NCBI GenBank assembly: GCA_022827405.1
Contig: JAJDTA010000133.1
Location: 1 to 36,058 of the forward strand
DNA from: Acidimicrobiia bacterium
Lineage (GTDB): Bacteria > Actinomycetota > Acidimicrobiia > Acidimicrobiales > Bin134
Direction: 5' to 3'
DNA length: 36,058 nucleotides
Part shown: in pieces, positions 1 through 7,828 of the stretch
Numbering within the stretch: the stretch's first letter is position 1
Layout of the letters: the number at the start of each line of letters is the position of its first letter
Translations under genes and position numbers: made by a program
The notes under the pieces: generated by a model
What the model was told of the DNA's origin: nothing
The model's input: the letters and a program-made list of their open reading frames with translations, nothing else
Database searches by the model: none

Positions 1-68
1 GCGGCGACTTCGGCGTGGGTCCGCCCCTCCACAACGACAGCAGTGACCACAAGGCGGTTCCTCGACAT
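1..68 (-). CDS. IS481-family transposase, N-terminal fragment (cut by window edge)
   Basis: An ATG at 68 reading left opens 22 codons that run off the window. The peptide starts MSRNRLVVTA and continues into GRTHAEVA, which matches the start of the N-terminal helix-turn-helix of IS481-type integrase/transposases. In those proteins this segment is followed by a YGVSR-type recognition helix and then a DDE domain. Only the first 22 residues are visible, so the family call rests on a short motif plus the IS-like repeats just upstream. It could instead be another helix-turn-helix protein. Confidence 0.5.
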   Translation of the reverse strand, partial: MSRNRLVVTAVVVEGRTHAEVA

Positions 69-139
69 CGCCCACCCTGCAACACCGCCGCGATGTTCCT
101 ATGTCTCGCGACATAAGGTTCCTATGTCCTGAAACAACA
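1..139 (-). mobile_element. Terminal part of an IS481-like insertion sequence
   Basis: The left edge carries the 5' end of a transposase-like gene read leftward, preceded by repeat-rich DNA typical of an IS end. An 11-bp direct repeat GTTCCTATGTC lies at 95-105 and 118-128. An inverted pair ATGTC/GACAT lies at 101-105 and 110-114. The outer edge reads TGTTTCAGGACATAGG on the minus strand and ends near 136-139, resembling the terminal repeats of actinobacterial IS481 elements as I remember them. The rest of the element is outside the window, so its integrity and target duplication cannot be judged. Confidence 0.55.
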
Positions 140-174
140 CACCGCCTGCCCGACCCAGGTTTTCCTTGTTTCGA

Positions 175-194
175 TAGTGTCAGGCTCAAGGAGG
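175..194 (+). promoter_or_regulatory. Putative -10 box and Shine-Dalgarno of the first amidohydrolase
   Basis: TAGTGT at 175-180 fits the TANNNT -10 pattern. AAGGAGG at 188-194 is a strong ribosome binding site 5 nt before the ATG at 200. No convincing -35 is seen. Both sites lie outside the IS-like end, so the insertion has not obviously disrupted expression. Confidence 0.45.
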
Positions 195-199
195 CCGAC

Positions 200-1486
200 A
201 TGACTGAGCATTATTTGGTTATTTCCTCGGACTGCCATGCGGGGTTGCCGAATTTGGAGTATCGGGACTATTTGGAATCGAAGTACCACGGTGCCTTCGA
301 TGATTTCTTGGTGAAGCGGGAGGCGATCCGCAACCAGGGCAACATCATGGGCAATGCCGAGTTTGAAGAGGAGTGGTTCGGCGAGAACGAGGAGGGGCTG
401 CGAGGAGGCTGGAATGCGGCCCGACGGGATACTGAGTTGGACGGCGACGGCGTTGCCGGCGAGGTGATCTTTCCCGATGCCGACGCAGTGACCGGGGGTG
501 CTTCGGCCCCGTTCGGGGCCGGGCTGGGCATGTCGTTTGCCGAGGATCCCGAGCTGTTGATGGCCGGGGCTCGGGCCCACAACCGGTGGTTGGCCGAGCT
601 GTGCAACGACAGCCCCGACCGGCGGGCCGGGGTGGCGGTGGTGCCGATCATCGATGATGTGGAAGCGGCGGTGGCTGAGATCACCCGAGCCCGAGAGTCG
701 GGGCTGCGGGGCGGCATCCTCATAGCCTCGATGTGGAATGAGGGTCCCGGCTACCACGAGCGGCGCTACGACCCGGTGTGGGCGGCCTGCCAAGACCTGG
801 AGATGCCGGTTCACACCCACTCGGGGGCCGCTCCTCGGGCCGAATACGGCACCGGTCCCGGATTCATCGGCATGTATGTGGCTGAAGTGCGGTGGTGGAC
901 CACCCGTCCGGTTTGGTTCTTGCTGTACTCGGGGGTGTTCGAGCGGTATCCGGGGTTGCGGTATGCGGTCACCGAATGCGGCTGCTTCTGGGCGGCCGAC
1001 ATGCTGTGGACCATGGATGCCACCTACTCCCGGGAGCACGGCGGGGCCCAGAAACTGGCCGCCGACGCCTACGGCCACCTGAGCCTGAGCCCCAGCGATT
1101 ACTTCGACCGCAACTGCGCCATCGGGGCGTCGAACACCCGGCGTCGGGAGCTGGCCCGGCGATTCGAGATCGGTGTGGGCAACATCATGTGGGGCAACGA
1201 CTTCCCCCACCCCGAGGGCACGTGGCCGCACACCCGCAAGTCGCTGGCCCAGGCCTTCTGGGACATCCCCGCCGACGACACCGCCGCCATCTTGGGGCTG
1301 AATGCCGCCGAGTTCTACGGCTTCGACACCGAGGCGCTGGCTCCGCTGGTGAACATCATCGGCCCGACGCCCGAGGAGTTGGGCCAAACCGACCCTGCGG
1401 GCAACGCCGCCAAATGGGAAGCGCTCGCTGCGGCGGGGCGGCCATGGGTTACTGGGGTTGAGGCGGTTCCTCTGTCGATGGATTGA
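200..1486 (+). CDS. Amidohydrolase family 2 metal-dependent hydrolase/decarboxylase
   Basis: A 428-aa protein of the amidohydrolase-2 family (PF04909, related to ACMSD and LigW-type decarboxylases), a TIM-barrel metalloenzyme probably cytosolic. Visible are the N-terminal SSDCHAG motif (residues 9-15), PVHTHSG in mid-barrel, and the C-terminal GNDFPHPEG around Asp334 and His337, which supplies the last metal-binding aspartate. The ATG at 200 is chosen over an in-frame ATG at 101 because AAGGAGG sits 5 nt upstream and because the extra 33 residues would come from IS-like DNA. The 3' end overlaps the convergent SDR gene by 38 bp. Neighbouring CoA transferase, SDR and a second amidohydrolase suggest catabolism of an aromatic or cyclic acid. 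The substrate cannot be read from the sequence. Confidence 0.85.
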   Translation: MTEHYLVISSDCHAGLPNLEYRDYLESKYHGAFDDFLVKREAIRNQGNIMGNAEFEEEWFGENEEGLRGGWNAARRDTELDGDGVAGEVIFPDADAVTGGASAPFGAGLGMSFAEDPELLMAGARAHNRWLAELCNDSPDRRAGVAVVPIIDDVEAAVAEITRARESGLRGGILIASMWNEGPGYHERRYDPVWAACQDLEMPVHTHSGAAPRAEYGTGPGFIGMYVAEVRWWTTRPVWFLLYSGVFERYPGLRYAVTECGCFWAADMLWTMDATYSREHGGAQKLAADAYGHLSLSPSDYFDRNCAIGASNTRRRELARRFEIGVGNIMWGNDFPHPEGTWPHTRKSLAQAFWDIPADDTAAILGLNAAEFYGFDTEALAPLVNIIGPTPEELGQTDPAGNAAKWEALAAAGRPWVTGVEAVPLSMD

Positions 1487-2366
1487 AGTGGGGCATCACC
1501 GTGTTTTGCATGTGGTCGTTGGTTGATTTGGGGACGGTGAAGCCGGTTAGGTCCATAATCTGATCCCAGTGGTCGCGGTAGGACTCGGGGGTGGGGGTTG
1601 GGTCGGTGTGGCCTTGGCTGGCTATCCAGGCGAGGCGGGCCATGCGGGGGCCGTCTACGGTGAACGACTCGCCGGAGGCGGGGCAGTCTTGGTGGGCTAG
1701 CCAGATCACGGCGGGGGCGACGTTTTCGGGGTGGATGTGGGCGTCGATGATGGGGCCAAACTCCTCGCCGGAGCGGTCGGGGCTCTGGTCGGTTACCGCC
1801 CAGGGGAGCACGCAGTTGACCCGTACGCCGTGGTAGCGGCCTTCTCGGGCCAGCGTTCGGGTGAGGCCCATGATCCCGGCCTTGCAGGCGGCGTAGGCGG
1901 CTTGGCCCCGCAGGCCCCAGACTGCGCCGGAGGCGACGTTCACCACCCGGCCGTAGCCCTGCTCCACCATGGCGGGCCACAGCGGCCATAAGACGTGGCA
2001 CGGTCCGAGCAGGTGGATGGCGATCATCTCATCGAATAACTCAGGCGTCAGGTCGGCGAACTCGGCGGGCCGGTTCACGCCGGCGTTGTTGATCACGATG
2101 TGTACGGCACCGAAGGCGTCTTGGGCCTCCGTAGCCAGGGCGACGCCCCCTTCAGGGGTGGAGACGCTGTGGTGGTCGGCGATGGCTATGCCGCCCGCGT
2201 CGGTGATTTCCTCAACCACACCGTCGGCGGCTGCGACATTGATGTCGTTCACCACCACCTGGGCGCCCCGCCCGGCCAGCAGTAGGGCGTAGGCCCGGCC
2301 CAAGCCCTGGCCCGCCCCGGTGACTATGGCAGTCCGCTGCTCAAAGCGAAGCGGGGGCGAGGCCAT
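1449..2366 (-). CDS. SDR family NAD(P)-dependent oxidoreductase
   Basis: A 305-aa short-chain dehydrogenase/reductase. The Rossmann glycine motif TGAGQGLG is at 16-23, NNAG at 93-96, and the catalytic set is Ser146, Tyr158 and Lys162 (YAACK). The N-terminus resembles the dehydrogenase part of actinobacterial 17-beta-HSD type 4-like proteins, so oxidation of a 3-hydroxyacyl-CoA or a related alcohol is plausible. The ATG at 2366 overlaps the TGA of the upstream CoA transferase by one base (TGATG), indicating translational coupling; a TTG one codon earlier is possible. The last 38 bp overlap the tail of the convergent amidohydrolase. The roughly 50 residues after the core fold have no clear assignment. 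Confidence 0.88.
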   Translation of the reverse strand: MASPPLRFEQRTAIVTGAGQGLGRAYALLLAGRGAQVVVNDINVAAADGVVEEITDAGGIAIADHHSVSTPEGGVALATEAQDAFGAVHIVINNAGVNRPAEFADLTPELFDEMIAIHLLGPCHVLWPLWPAMVEQGYGRVVNVASGAVWGLRGQAAYAACKAGIMGLTRTLAREGRYHGVRVNCVLPWAVTDQSPDRSGEEFGPIIDAHIHPENVAPAVIWLAHQDCPASGESFTVDGPRMARLAWIASQGHTDPTPTPESYRDHWDQIMDLTGFTVPKSTNDHMQNTVMPHFNPSTEEPPQPQ

Positions 2367-3604
2367 CAACCGATGACGCCGTTGGCCCGCAGCTCAGCGA
2401 GCGCCTCGTCGCTCAATCCAAGCTCGGAGGCCAGCACTTCGTCGGTGTGCTCGCCCAGCCACGGGGGGCGGGTGTCGGGGCCCTCGCTGACCGCCGACAT
2501 CTTCACTGGGTTGCCGGGCGTTAGCACCGGCGTGTCGGCGTCGGTGCGGGGGATTTCCACCATCATGTGGCGGGTGGCCACGTGGGGGTCGTCAATCACG
2601 TCGGGGGCCTCGAACACCGGGGCGGCGGCCAGTCCGGCCCCGGCCAAGTCGTTGGCCGCTTCGACGGTGGTTCGGTCACCGGCCCAGGCGCGGACCGCAG
2701 CCCGAATCTCGTCGAGATGCTCCCGCCAGCCGTCGCGGGAGGAGAACCGCTCGTCATCCAGCCACTCGGGGCGGCCGATGAGATGGCACAGGCGCTCGAA
2801 CTGGTGCTCACGGCCCACCTGCATTACCAGCTCGCCGGAGTTGATGGGGAAGCCGTCGTTGATGATGGCGGTGGGAATCCGGGGGTCGGCGCCCAGCGAC
2901 CAGTAGTTGGGCACCATGTCGCCGAAGGCCACCATGGCGTCGAACATGGCGATGTCCACGTGCTGGCCGTGGCCGTGGCGCTCCCGTTGGCGCAACGCCA
3001 TGAGCACCCCGATCACCGCGTAGAGACCCGAGCCGGTGTCGCCCAGCGCCCCCACGGGGGACACCTTCACGTTCTCTCCTTCGGCTCGATTGATGGAGTA
3101 GAGACCGCCCATGGCCTCGGCGATGGGGGCATAGGCCGGCCAATGGCCGTAGGGAGAGTCGTTCAGGTTTCCGAACCCCGAAACCGACAGGTAGATGAGG
3201 CCGGGGTGCAGTTGGGCCAGATCGTCATAGCCCAAACCGCTCCTGTCCAGGGTTCCGGGCTTGAGGTTCTCGGCCAGCACATCGAAGTTGGTGATCATCT
3301 GGCGGATGAGGTCGATGGCTTTGGGATTCTTCAGATCCATCCCCACCGAGCGCTTGTTTAGGTTGTTCCGCAGGTAGGTGTTGCCCACAGGCCGGCCGTC
3401 GGGATCGACAATGCTGGGTGTCGAGCCTCGGCCGAGGTCGCCCCGCACCGGGTGCTCGATCTTGACCACCTCTGCGCCCATGCGGGCCAAGAGCTGCGTG
3501 GCATAGGGCAGCGACTGCATCTGCTCGATGGCCAGCACCCGGATGCCGTCGAGGGGTTTGCCGTTAGCCGCGTGCTCGGGGGCGGTGATGTCGCCGACCT
3601 TCAT
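2366..3604 (-). CDS. CaiB/BaiF (family III) CoA-transferase
   Basis: A 412-aa class III CoA-transferase, which moves CoA between acyl-CoA and a free acid through an aspartyl-CoA anhydride and usually acts as an interlocked dimer. The family signature follows the start (GIRVLAIEQM), then MGAEVVKIEHP. The catalytic aspartate is Asp189 in GALGDTGSG, corresponding to Asp169 of formyl-CoA transferase. The ATG at 3604 is preferred to an in-frame start at 3733 because AAGGAG lies just upstream and the protein then has normal family length. It is coupled to the SDR by a 1-bp overlap and lies 34 bp after the second amidohydrolase, so the three form one minus-strand operon. It probably activates the acid substrate of this pathway. 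Confidence 0.9.
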   Translation of the reverse strand: MKVGDITAPEHAANGKPLDGIRVLAIEQMQSLPYATQLLARMGAEVVKIEHPVRGDLGRGSTPSIVDPDGRPVGNTYLRNNLNKRSVGMDLKNPKAIDLIRQMITNFDVLAENLKPGTLDRSGLGYDDLAQLHPGLIYLSVSGFGNLNDSPYGHWPAYAPIAEAMGGLYSINRAEGENVKVSPVGALGDTGSGLYAVIGVLMALRQRERHGHGQHVDIAMFDAMVAFGDMVPNYWSLGADPRIPTAIINDGFPINSGELVMQVGREHQFERLCHLIGRPEWLDDERFSSRDGWREHLDEIRAAVRAWAGDRTTVEAANDLAGAGLAAAPVFEAPDVIDDPHVATRHMMVEIPRTDADTPVLTPGNPVKMSAVSEGPDTRPPWLGEHTDEVLASELGLSDEALAELRANGVIG

Positions 3605-3638
3605 CAGCTCGCTCCTTGTCGATAGGTGCGCAGGGCGT

Positions 3639-4760
3639 TCACACCTGTGCCTTTTCTCCGTAAATCCTGAGGGCGTTGCCCGCCAAGATGGCGTGGCGTT
3701 CGTCGTCGGGGACGCCGTCGAAATGGCTGTCAATAGTGCTGTGGGATTCAGGCCAATCCGACCCGCCGTGGGGGAAGTCGCTGGACCACATCATCTGGGT
3801 GACGCCGATGTGGTGGCGATTGATGACGCCATAGCGGTCGGTGATGAACGTGGAGGCGATGTTGGTGTCGAAGTAGTCGCCGGGCTGGCGTTGGATGGGG
3901 GCTCGGGTGGCGGGGTTGGCCCGGCGGAACCGGTCGTCCATCTGCTCTCTGAGGTAGGGGAACCACGAGCTGTCGGTTTCCACCGCCAAAAGCTGGAGGT
4001 CGCCGAAGCGGTCGAACACTCCGCCCTCGATGAGCTGGGTGATTCGTACCGGCATGTCGAAGAAGCGCATGGAGCCGGTGAGCTTCATCTTGGCCACGTC
4101 GCCCTGGGCGTGGGTGGCGAAGCCCACATGGATGGAGAGGGGCAGACCGGCTTCTGCCGTGGCGGCGAACACCGGGTCGTCATCGGCCGACAGCACCTCG
4201 TCGCCGCTGGGCCACCGGCCGAGCATCACTCCCCTGATTCCGGCCAGGGCGGCCACTCGATGCAACTCGTCCACCGCGGTATCGGCCCCGACGTTGGGCA
4301 GAATCGCCACCCCCCACAAACGATTGGGATCGTGGGCGCAGAACTCGGCCAGCCAGTCGTTGTAGGCCTGTATACAGGCAATATGAAAGTCGGCGTCGTC
4401 GCGGTGCCACACCAGTTGGTTGCCGATCCGAGGGGTGGGATACAGGATCTCGAGGTCCACTCCGTCTTGGTCTTGTTCGGTGATCCGGGCCGCCGGTTCA
4501 TAGCCGCCGGCTCGCACGTCCTCCCAGCGGACCCAGCCCGAGCGCTGGTCGGCCGGGAGGCCCGCCGAGCAGTTGCCGCCGAAGTTGATGGGGTCATGGG
4601 CTCCTTCGATAACCCAGGCATCGCCCTGCTCGAAGCTCTCCATGCGGGGGGCCCGGTCTTTGAAGCGGGCAGGTACTCGATCGAACCACAAATCAGGCGG
4701 CTCATTCACATGAGAGTCCGCCGACACCAGCTCATACTGCACGCTCTGCTTCTCCTGCAT
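3639..4760 (-). CDS. Amidohydrolase family 2 protein
   Basis: A 373-aa amidohydrolase-2 family protein, first gene of the amidohydrolase / CoA-transferase / SDR operon. The N-terminal VSADSHVNEP motif holds the first metal ligand region, LSIHVGF lies mid-protein, and WSSDFPHGGSDWP near the C-terminus carries the conserved aspartate. It is clearly diverged from the amidohydrolase at 200-1486 in length and loops, so the two are paralogous families rather than a recent duplication. The ATG at 4760 has GAGGGAG 11 nt upstream. A GTG at 4784 is in frame, but starting there would absorb that ribosome binding site. Hydrolysis or decarboxylation of a ring-derived acid is possible; the substrate is unknown. 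Confidence 0.85.
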   Translation of the reverse strand: MQEKQSVQYELVSADSHVNEPPDLWFDRVPARFKDRAPRMESFEQGDAWVIEGAHDPINFGGNCSAGLPADQRSGWVRWEDVRAGGYEPAARITEQDQDGVDLEILYPTPRIGNQLVWHRDDADFHIACIQAYNDWLAEFCAHDPNRLWGVAILPNVGADTAVDELHRVAALAGIRGVMLGRWPSGDEVLSADDDPVFAATAEAGLPLSIHVGFATHAQGDVAKMKLTGSMRFFDMPVRITQLIEGGVFDRFGDLQLLAVETDSSWFPYLREQMDDRFRRANPATRAPIQRQPGDYFDTNIASTFITDRYGVINRHHIGVTQMMWSSDFPHGGSDWPESHSTIDSHFDGVPDDERHAILAGNALRIYGEKAQV

Positions 4761-4837
4761 CCTCAACAGAACTCCCTCGGGCACGACTTTGGATACGCCG
4801 ACACCGTACCCGCCCCACCAAGAGGCGTACTAAGAGG

Positions 4838-5423
4838 TCAGCTCAGGCCCAGAGGAGGGTATTTGTCGGTAAGGAGGGACCAATAGGCGCTTGTGCGGAC
4901 GCTGAAGCGGTTGACCCCAACTATGAAATTGAGCAGCCCTTTGGGCCAGCGGCCGAGGATGAGCACGGCGAAGAAAGCAACAATTGCAGCCAGCTCCGCC
5001 AGAATCCCCCCAGAGCATTCCCACGATGACGACCGGGATCAGGAGAATGAATCGGAAGAAGACGCTCAGGCGGCTGCGACCCTCCAACTCCGGCTCGAAG
5101 TTCACTACGACCTCTGGATCTTTGCCGTTGTCCTGGGTTGAGGTGTCGAAGTCGAACGGCGGGTAAGACGACCGCATGAAAACAATGAACGCCCCGACTC
5201 GAGTCTGATAGCGGATCAGCATGCAGCTGACCCCGGCCAGGCCGGCGGGCAGCTTTCCGGTCAACACGATGACAATCCAGGAGAGGATGTCGATCACCGT
5301 GCCCACAATCCCCAAGAGGTAGACCACGATGATGTGGGGAATCGACAGGATCAAATTGCCGATAACCCTCCAGCGGGCCACCTTCTCAGGTGCGTTGAAC
5401 TCGAATGTCGCGGGATAATCCAT
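4838..5423 (-). pseudogene. DUF4389 membrane protein, frameshifted in a G6 tract
   Basis: The gene encodes two tandem copies of the DUF4389 unit: two membrane helices, a basic-aromatic segment and a YPPF-type end. Copy 1 is intact (about residues 20-92, ending SSYPPFDF). Copy 2 starts FRFILLIPVVIVGMLWG, then the reading frame turns into a Cys/Arg/Pro-rich tail ending at 4830. Removing one G from the run at 5006-5011 (C6 on the plus strand) restores the second helix (AAIVAFFAVLILGRWPKG) and the proper ending LLTDKYPPLGLS with a stop at 4838, giving 194 aa. As written, the protein diverges near residue 138. The start at 5423 has AGGAG upstream and a TAGAGT box at 5463-5458. Function of the family is unknown. 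It is either a real mutation, a slippery-tract switch or a sequence error. Confidence 0.8.
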
Positions 5424-5487
5424 GACCGTCTCCTCTCAGTCACGCCCAGTCTTTCAGACTCTAAGGATCAACACTCCGAAGGCCTGA

Positions 5488-6858
5488 TCAGCGCCGCAGA
5501 GCAGGGCGGCGGGGGAGGGATAGGGCTACGAGTACGCCTAATACTGAGAGGACCACCAATACGGTCCAGATCTGTTGGAAGCGGTCGAAGAGCTCGGCAT
5601 CGGACACGTTGCCCAGGAGGCCGAAGGCGACAGCCAGGCCGGTCAGCGCTCCTACTTGGCGGGCGGTCGAGAGCACTCCCATGCCCAGGCTGTAGGTCTC
5701 ATTGTCGAGGTCTCGGGCGCCGATGGCGTTGATCATGGGCAGTCCCATTCCCCAGCCGCCGATGCCGCCCAACAAGATGGGCACGAAGAACGCCGTCCAG
5801 TAGGCCGGCTCGGGGCCGGGCACCACACGCAGCCACACCACCGCCACCGTGGTGGTGGCCATGGCGGCTACCGCAATGGTGCGCTCGTCGAAGCGCCGGC
5901 TCAACCGTCCGGCCAAAACGCTGGCCAGGGTGGCCGCCGCGGGGAAAGGCAGCAGGGCAAGCCCGGCTCTCAGCGGCCGGTAGTCCCATACCAGCTCGAG
6001 GTACTGCACCATCATCACGAAGTAGGGGAACAGGAAGCTGGGAATGGCGATGGCGATGAACAGCGCCCGCCGATAGGTCCGCAGCTTCAGCAGCCGCGGC
6101 TCAACGATGGGGGCCGGATGACCCAAGATGCGGTGCCGGATAAGTGGCACCAGCACAATGGCCAGGGCGAAGGCCACGATTATGCGGCTGTCGGTCCAAC
6201 CCCACGTCCGGCCCTGCACCAGGCTAAGGGTCAACAGCCCAAGGCTGGCTGCGACCATGAGCGCTCCCACGAAGTCGGGCAGCCGAGAGACAACCTTGCG
6301 TTCGGTTTCGGTAAGCAGGGCACGGGCGGCGATAAACGACGGCACCCCGATGACCACGCTCAGCCCGTAGGCCGCTCGCCAGCCCCAGACGTCGATGAGC
6401 AAACCCCCCAAGGTAGGGGCCAGGGCGCCAGCAACGCCGCCTACCGCGGTCCATGCGGTTATGGCCCGGGTCTGGTCGTTTTCGGGCCACACTGCCAAGA
6501 TCAAACCGAGTGATGCCGGCATCACGAATGCCGCCCCTGCCCCTTGCAGCGCCCGGCACAACACCAGCACCCACAATTCGGGCGCCAGCCAACCCCCCAC
6601 CGAGCCGAGAACATACAGAGCCAAGCCGACAAGGAAACTCTGTCGACGACCGGTCCGGTCGGCGAGGCGCCCGGCGGCTACAACAAACGTGGCCAGCGAG
6701 ATGGAGAAGGCGCTCAGCACCCAGGCGGTCGAGGGGCGGCTGGCACCAAAGCTCTCCCCGATGCTCACCAGGGCCAGCGGTTGCAGAGTGGCGTCCAGGG
6801 TGACGAGGAACACCGCCCCCATACACACCCAAAAGACCGCCCAGTGACGCGCCCGCAC
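5488..6858 (-). CDS. MFS transporter, DHA2-like drug efflux family
   Basis: A 456-aa integral membrane protein of the major facilitator superfamily. Motif A (GRLADRTGRR) follows the second helix and motif C (GGVAGALAPTLGG) lies in the fifth, which marks the drug:H+ antiporter group. The length and helix pattern fit the 14-helix EmrB/QacA-like (DHA2) class. It would export a small molecule with proton uptake; the substrate is not predictable. The GTG start at 6858 lies 6 nt after a TACGGT box (6870-6865), so the gene may have its own leaderless transcript although it lies 34 bp downstream of the ABC permease pair on the same strand. Confidence 0.85.
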   Translation of the reverse strand: MRARHWAVFWVCMGAVFLVTLDATLQPLALVSIGESFGASRPSTAWVLSAFSISLATFVVAAGRLADRTGRRQSFLVGLALYVLGSVGGWLAPELWVLVLCRALQGAGAAFVMPASLGLILAVWPENDQTRAITAWTAVGGVAGALAPTLGGLLIDVWGWRAAYGLSVVIGVPSFIAARALLTETERKVVSRLPDFVGALMVAASLGLLTLSLVQGRTWGWTDSRIIVAFALAIVLVPLIRHRILGHPAPIVEPRLLKLRTYRRALFIAIAIPSFLFPYFVMMVQYLELVWDYRPLRAGLALLPFPAAATLASVLAGRLSRRFDERTIAVAAMATTTVAVVWLRVVPGPEPAYWTAFFVPILLGGIGGWGMGLPMINAIGARDLDNETYSLGMGVLSTARQVGALTGLAVAFGLLGNVSDAELFDRFQQIWTVLVVLSVLGVLVALSLPRRPALRR

Positions 6859-6892
6859 GGCCCAACCGTACGCGCCCCGCGATGTCAGCTAA

Positions 6893-7828
6893 TCAACCGT
6901 CGCGGGTGAAGGGGCGGGTGAGGGCGGCTGGTTGGCCAATGCGCCGGCTCACCACCACCAGCACGATCACGGTCAAAACCGCCGGGGCCATGTTGGCGAT
7001 GGATGCCACTGATCCGGAGATGACGTCTTGCACCTGGAGTTGCAGCACCGTGGACGACACGATGCCGAACAGCAGGGAGCCGGCCATGACCCCAACAGGC
7101 CGCCACGCCCCGAAGTACACCAGGGCGATGGCGATGAACCCCCGGCCGGCGGTGAGGTTCTGCTGGAAGATCCCGATCTCCAGAGCCAGAGCCGCTCCGG
7201 CCAACCCGGCCATGGTGTTGCCGATGATGATGGCGACGGTGCGGATGCGGTTCACGCTCACGCCCAGCGTGTCGGCCGCTTGGGGGTTTTCCCCCACGGC
7301 TCGCACATTGAGGCCGAAGGTGGTTCGGGTGATGAGGAAATAGATCACGGGAACCAGCAAGAAAGCGACATAGGTCAAGACGGTGTGGCTGAACAGCAGT
7401 TCGCCCGCCCGCCCGGTGTCGTCGGCCAGCCAGTCGAAGGGCTTGGCCTGCAACCCGCTGATGGGCCTCGGGGTTCCCACCTGCTTTTGGAACAGCAAGT
7501 CGGTGAATCCCAAACCGAACAGATAGATCCCGATTCCGCTGATGCCCTGTTCGGCGTGCATCACCACGGTGATGAAGGCATAGATGAGCCCCATGACCGC
7601 CCCCACCACCAGGCCCATCAGGAGGCCGAAGGCGGCGCTGCCCGATTCCAAAGCGGTGTAATAGGCGGCGAATGCGCCGATGAGCATGACGCCTTCCACC
7701 CCCAGGTTGAGCACCCCGGCCCGCTGGCCCACGGCTTCGCCGAGTGCGGCCAACAAGAAGGGAACAGCCAGCCGGATGCCCGACGCCAAGGTGGCGGTGA
7801 TGATGGCGACGGTGAAGAAGTCGTTCAT
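6893..7828 (-). CDS. ABC transporter permease, BMP/nucleoside type (NupQ-like)
   Basis: A 311-aa permease of the BPD_transp_2 family (PF02653), the smaller of the two permeases that pair in BMP-dependent nucleoside/purine uptake systems such as Bacillus NupNOPQ. Family landmarks are the N-terminal ALGEAVGQRAGVLNLGVEG segment and NPQAADTLGVSV in the cytoplasmic coupling loop. About eight to ten hydrophobic helices are evident. Its ATG overlaps the stop of the larger permease by 4 bp (7825-7828), so the two are translationally coupled. No ATPase or binding lipoprotein is adjacent, which is unusual for this transporter class. Confidence 0.88.
   Translation of the reverse strand: MNDFFTVAIITATLASGIRLAVPFLLAALGEAVGQRAGVLNLGVEGVMLIGAFAAYYTALESGSAAFGLLMGLVVGAVMGLIYAFITVVMHAEQGISGIGIYLFGLGFTDLLFQKQVGTPRPISGLQAKPFDWLADDTGRAGELLFSHTVLTYVAFLLVPVIYFLITRTTFGLNVRAVGENPQAADTLGVSVNRIRTVAIIIGNTMAGLAGAALALEIGIFQQNLTAGRGFIAIALVYFGAWRPVGVMAGSLLFGIVSSTVLQLQVQDVISGSVASIANMAPAVLTVIVLVVVSRRIGQPAALTRPFTRDG

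Noticed and set aside
122-1387. Long minus-strand open frame opposite the first amidohydrolase
   Set aside because: It shows low-complexity composition and no domain, and is fully antisense to a gene with catalytic motifs and a strong ribosome binding site.
3528-4886. Plus-strand open frame of 452 codons opposite the second amidohydrolase
   Set aside because: It is a shadow of the coding strand. It crosses the intergenic region and two genes and shows no recognisable motif.
5006-5011. Programmed ribosomal frameshift in the DUF4389 gene
   Set aside because: No stimulatory element or conserved slippery heptamer was identified. A simple one-base insertion in a homopolymer is the more economical explanation.
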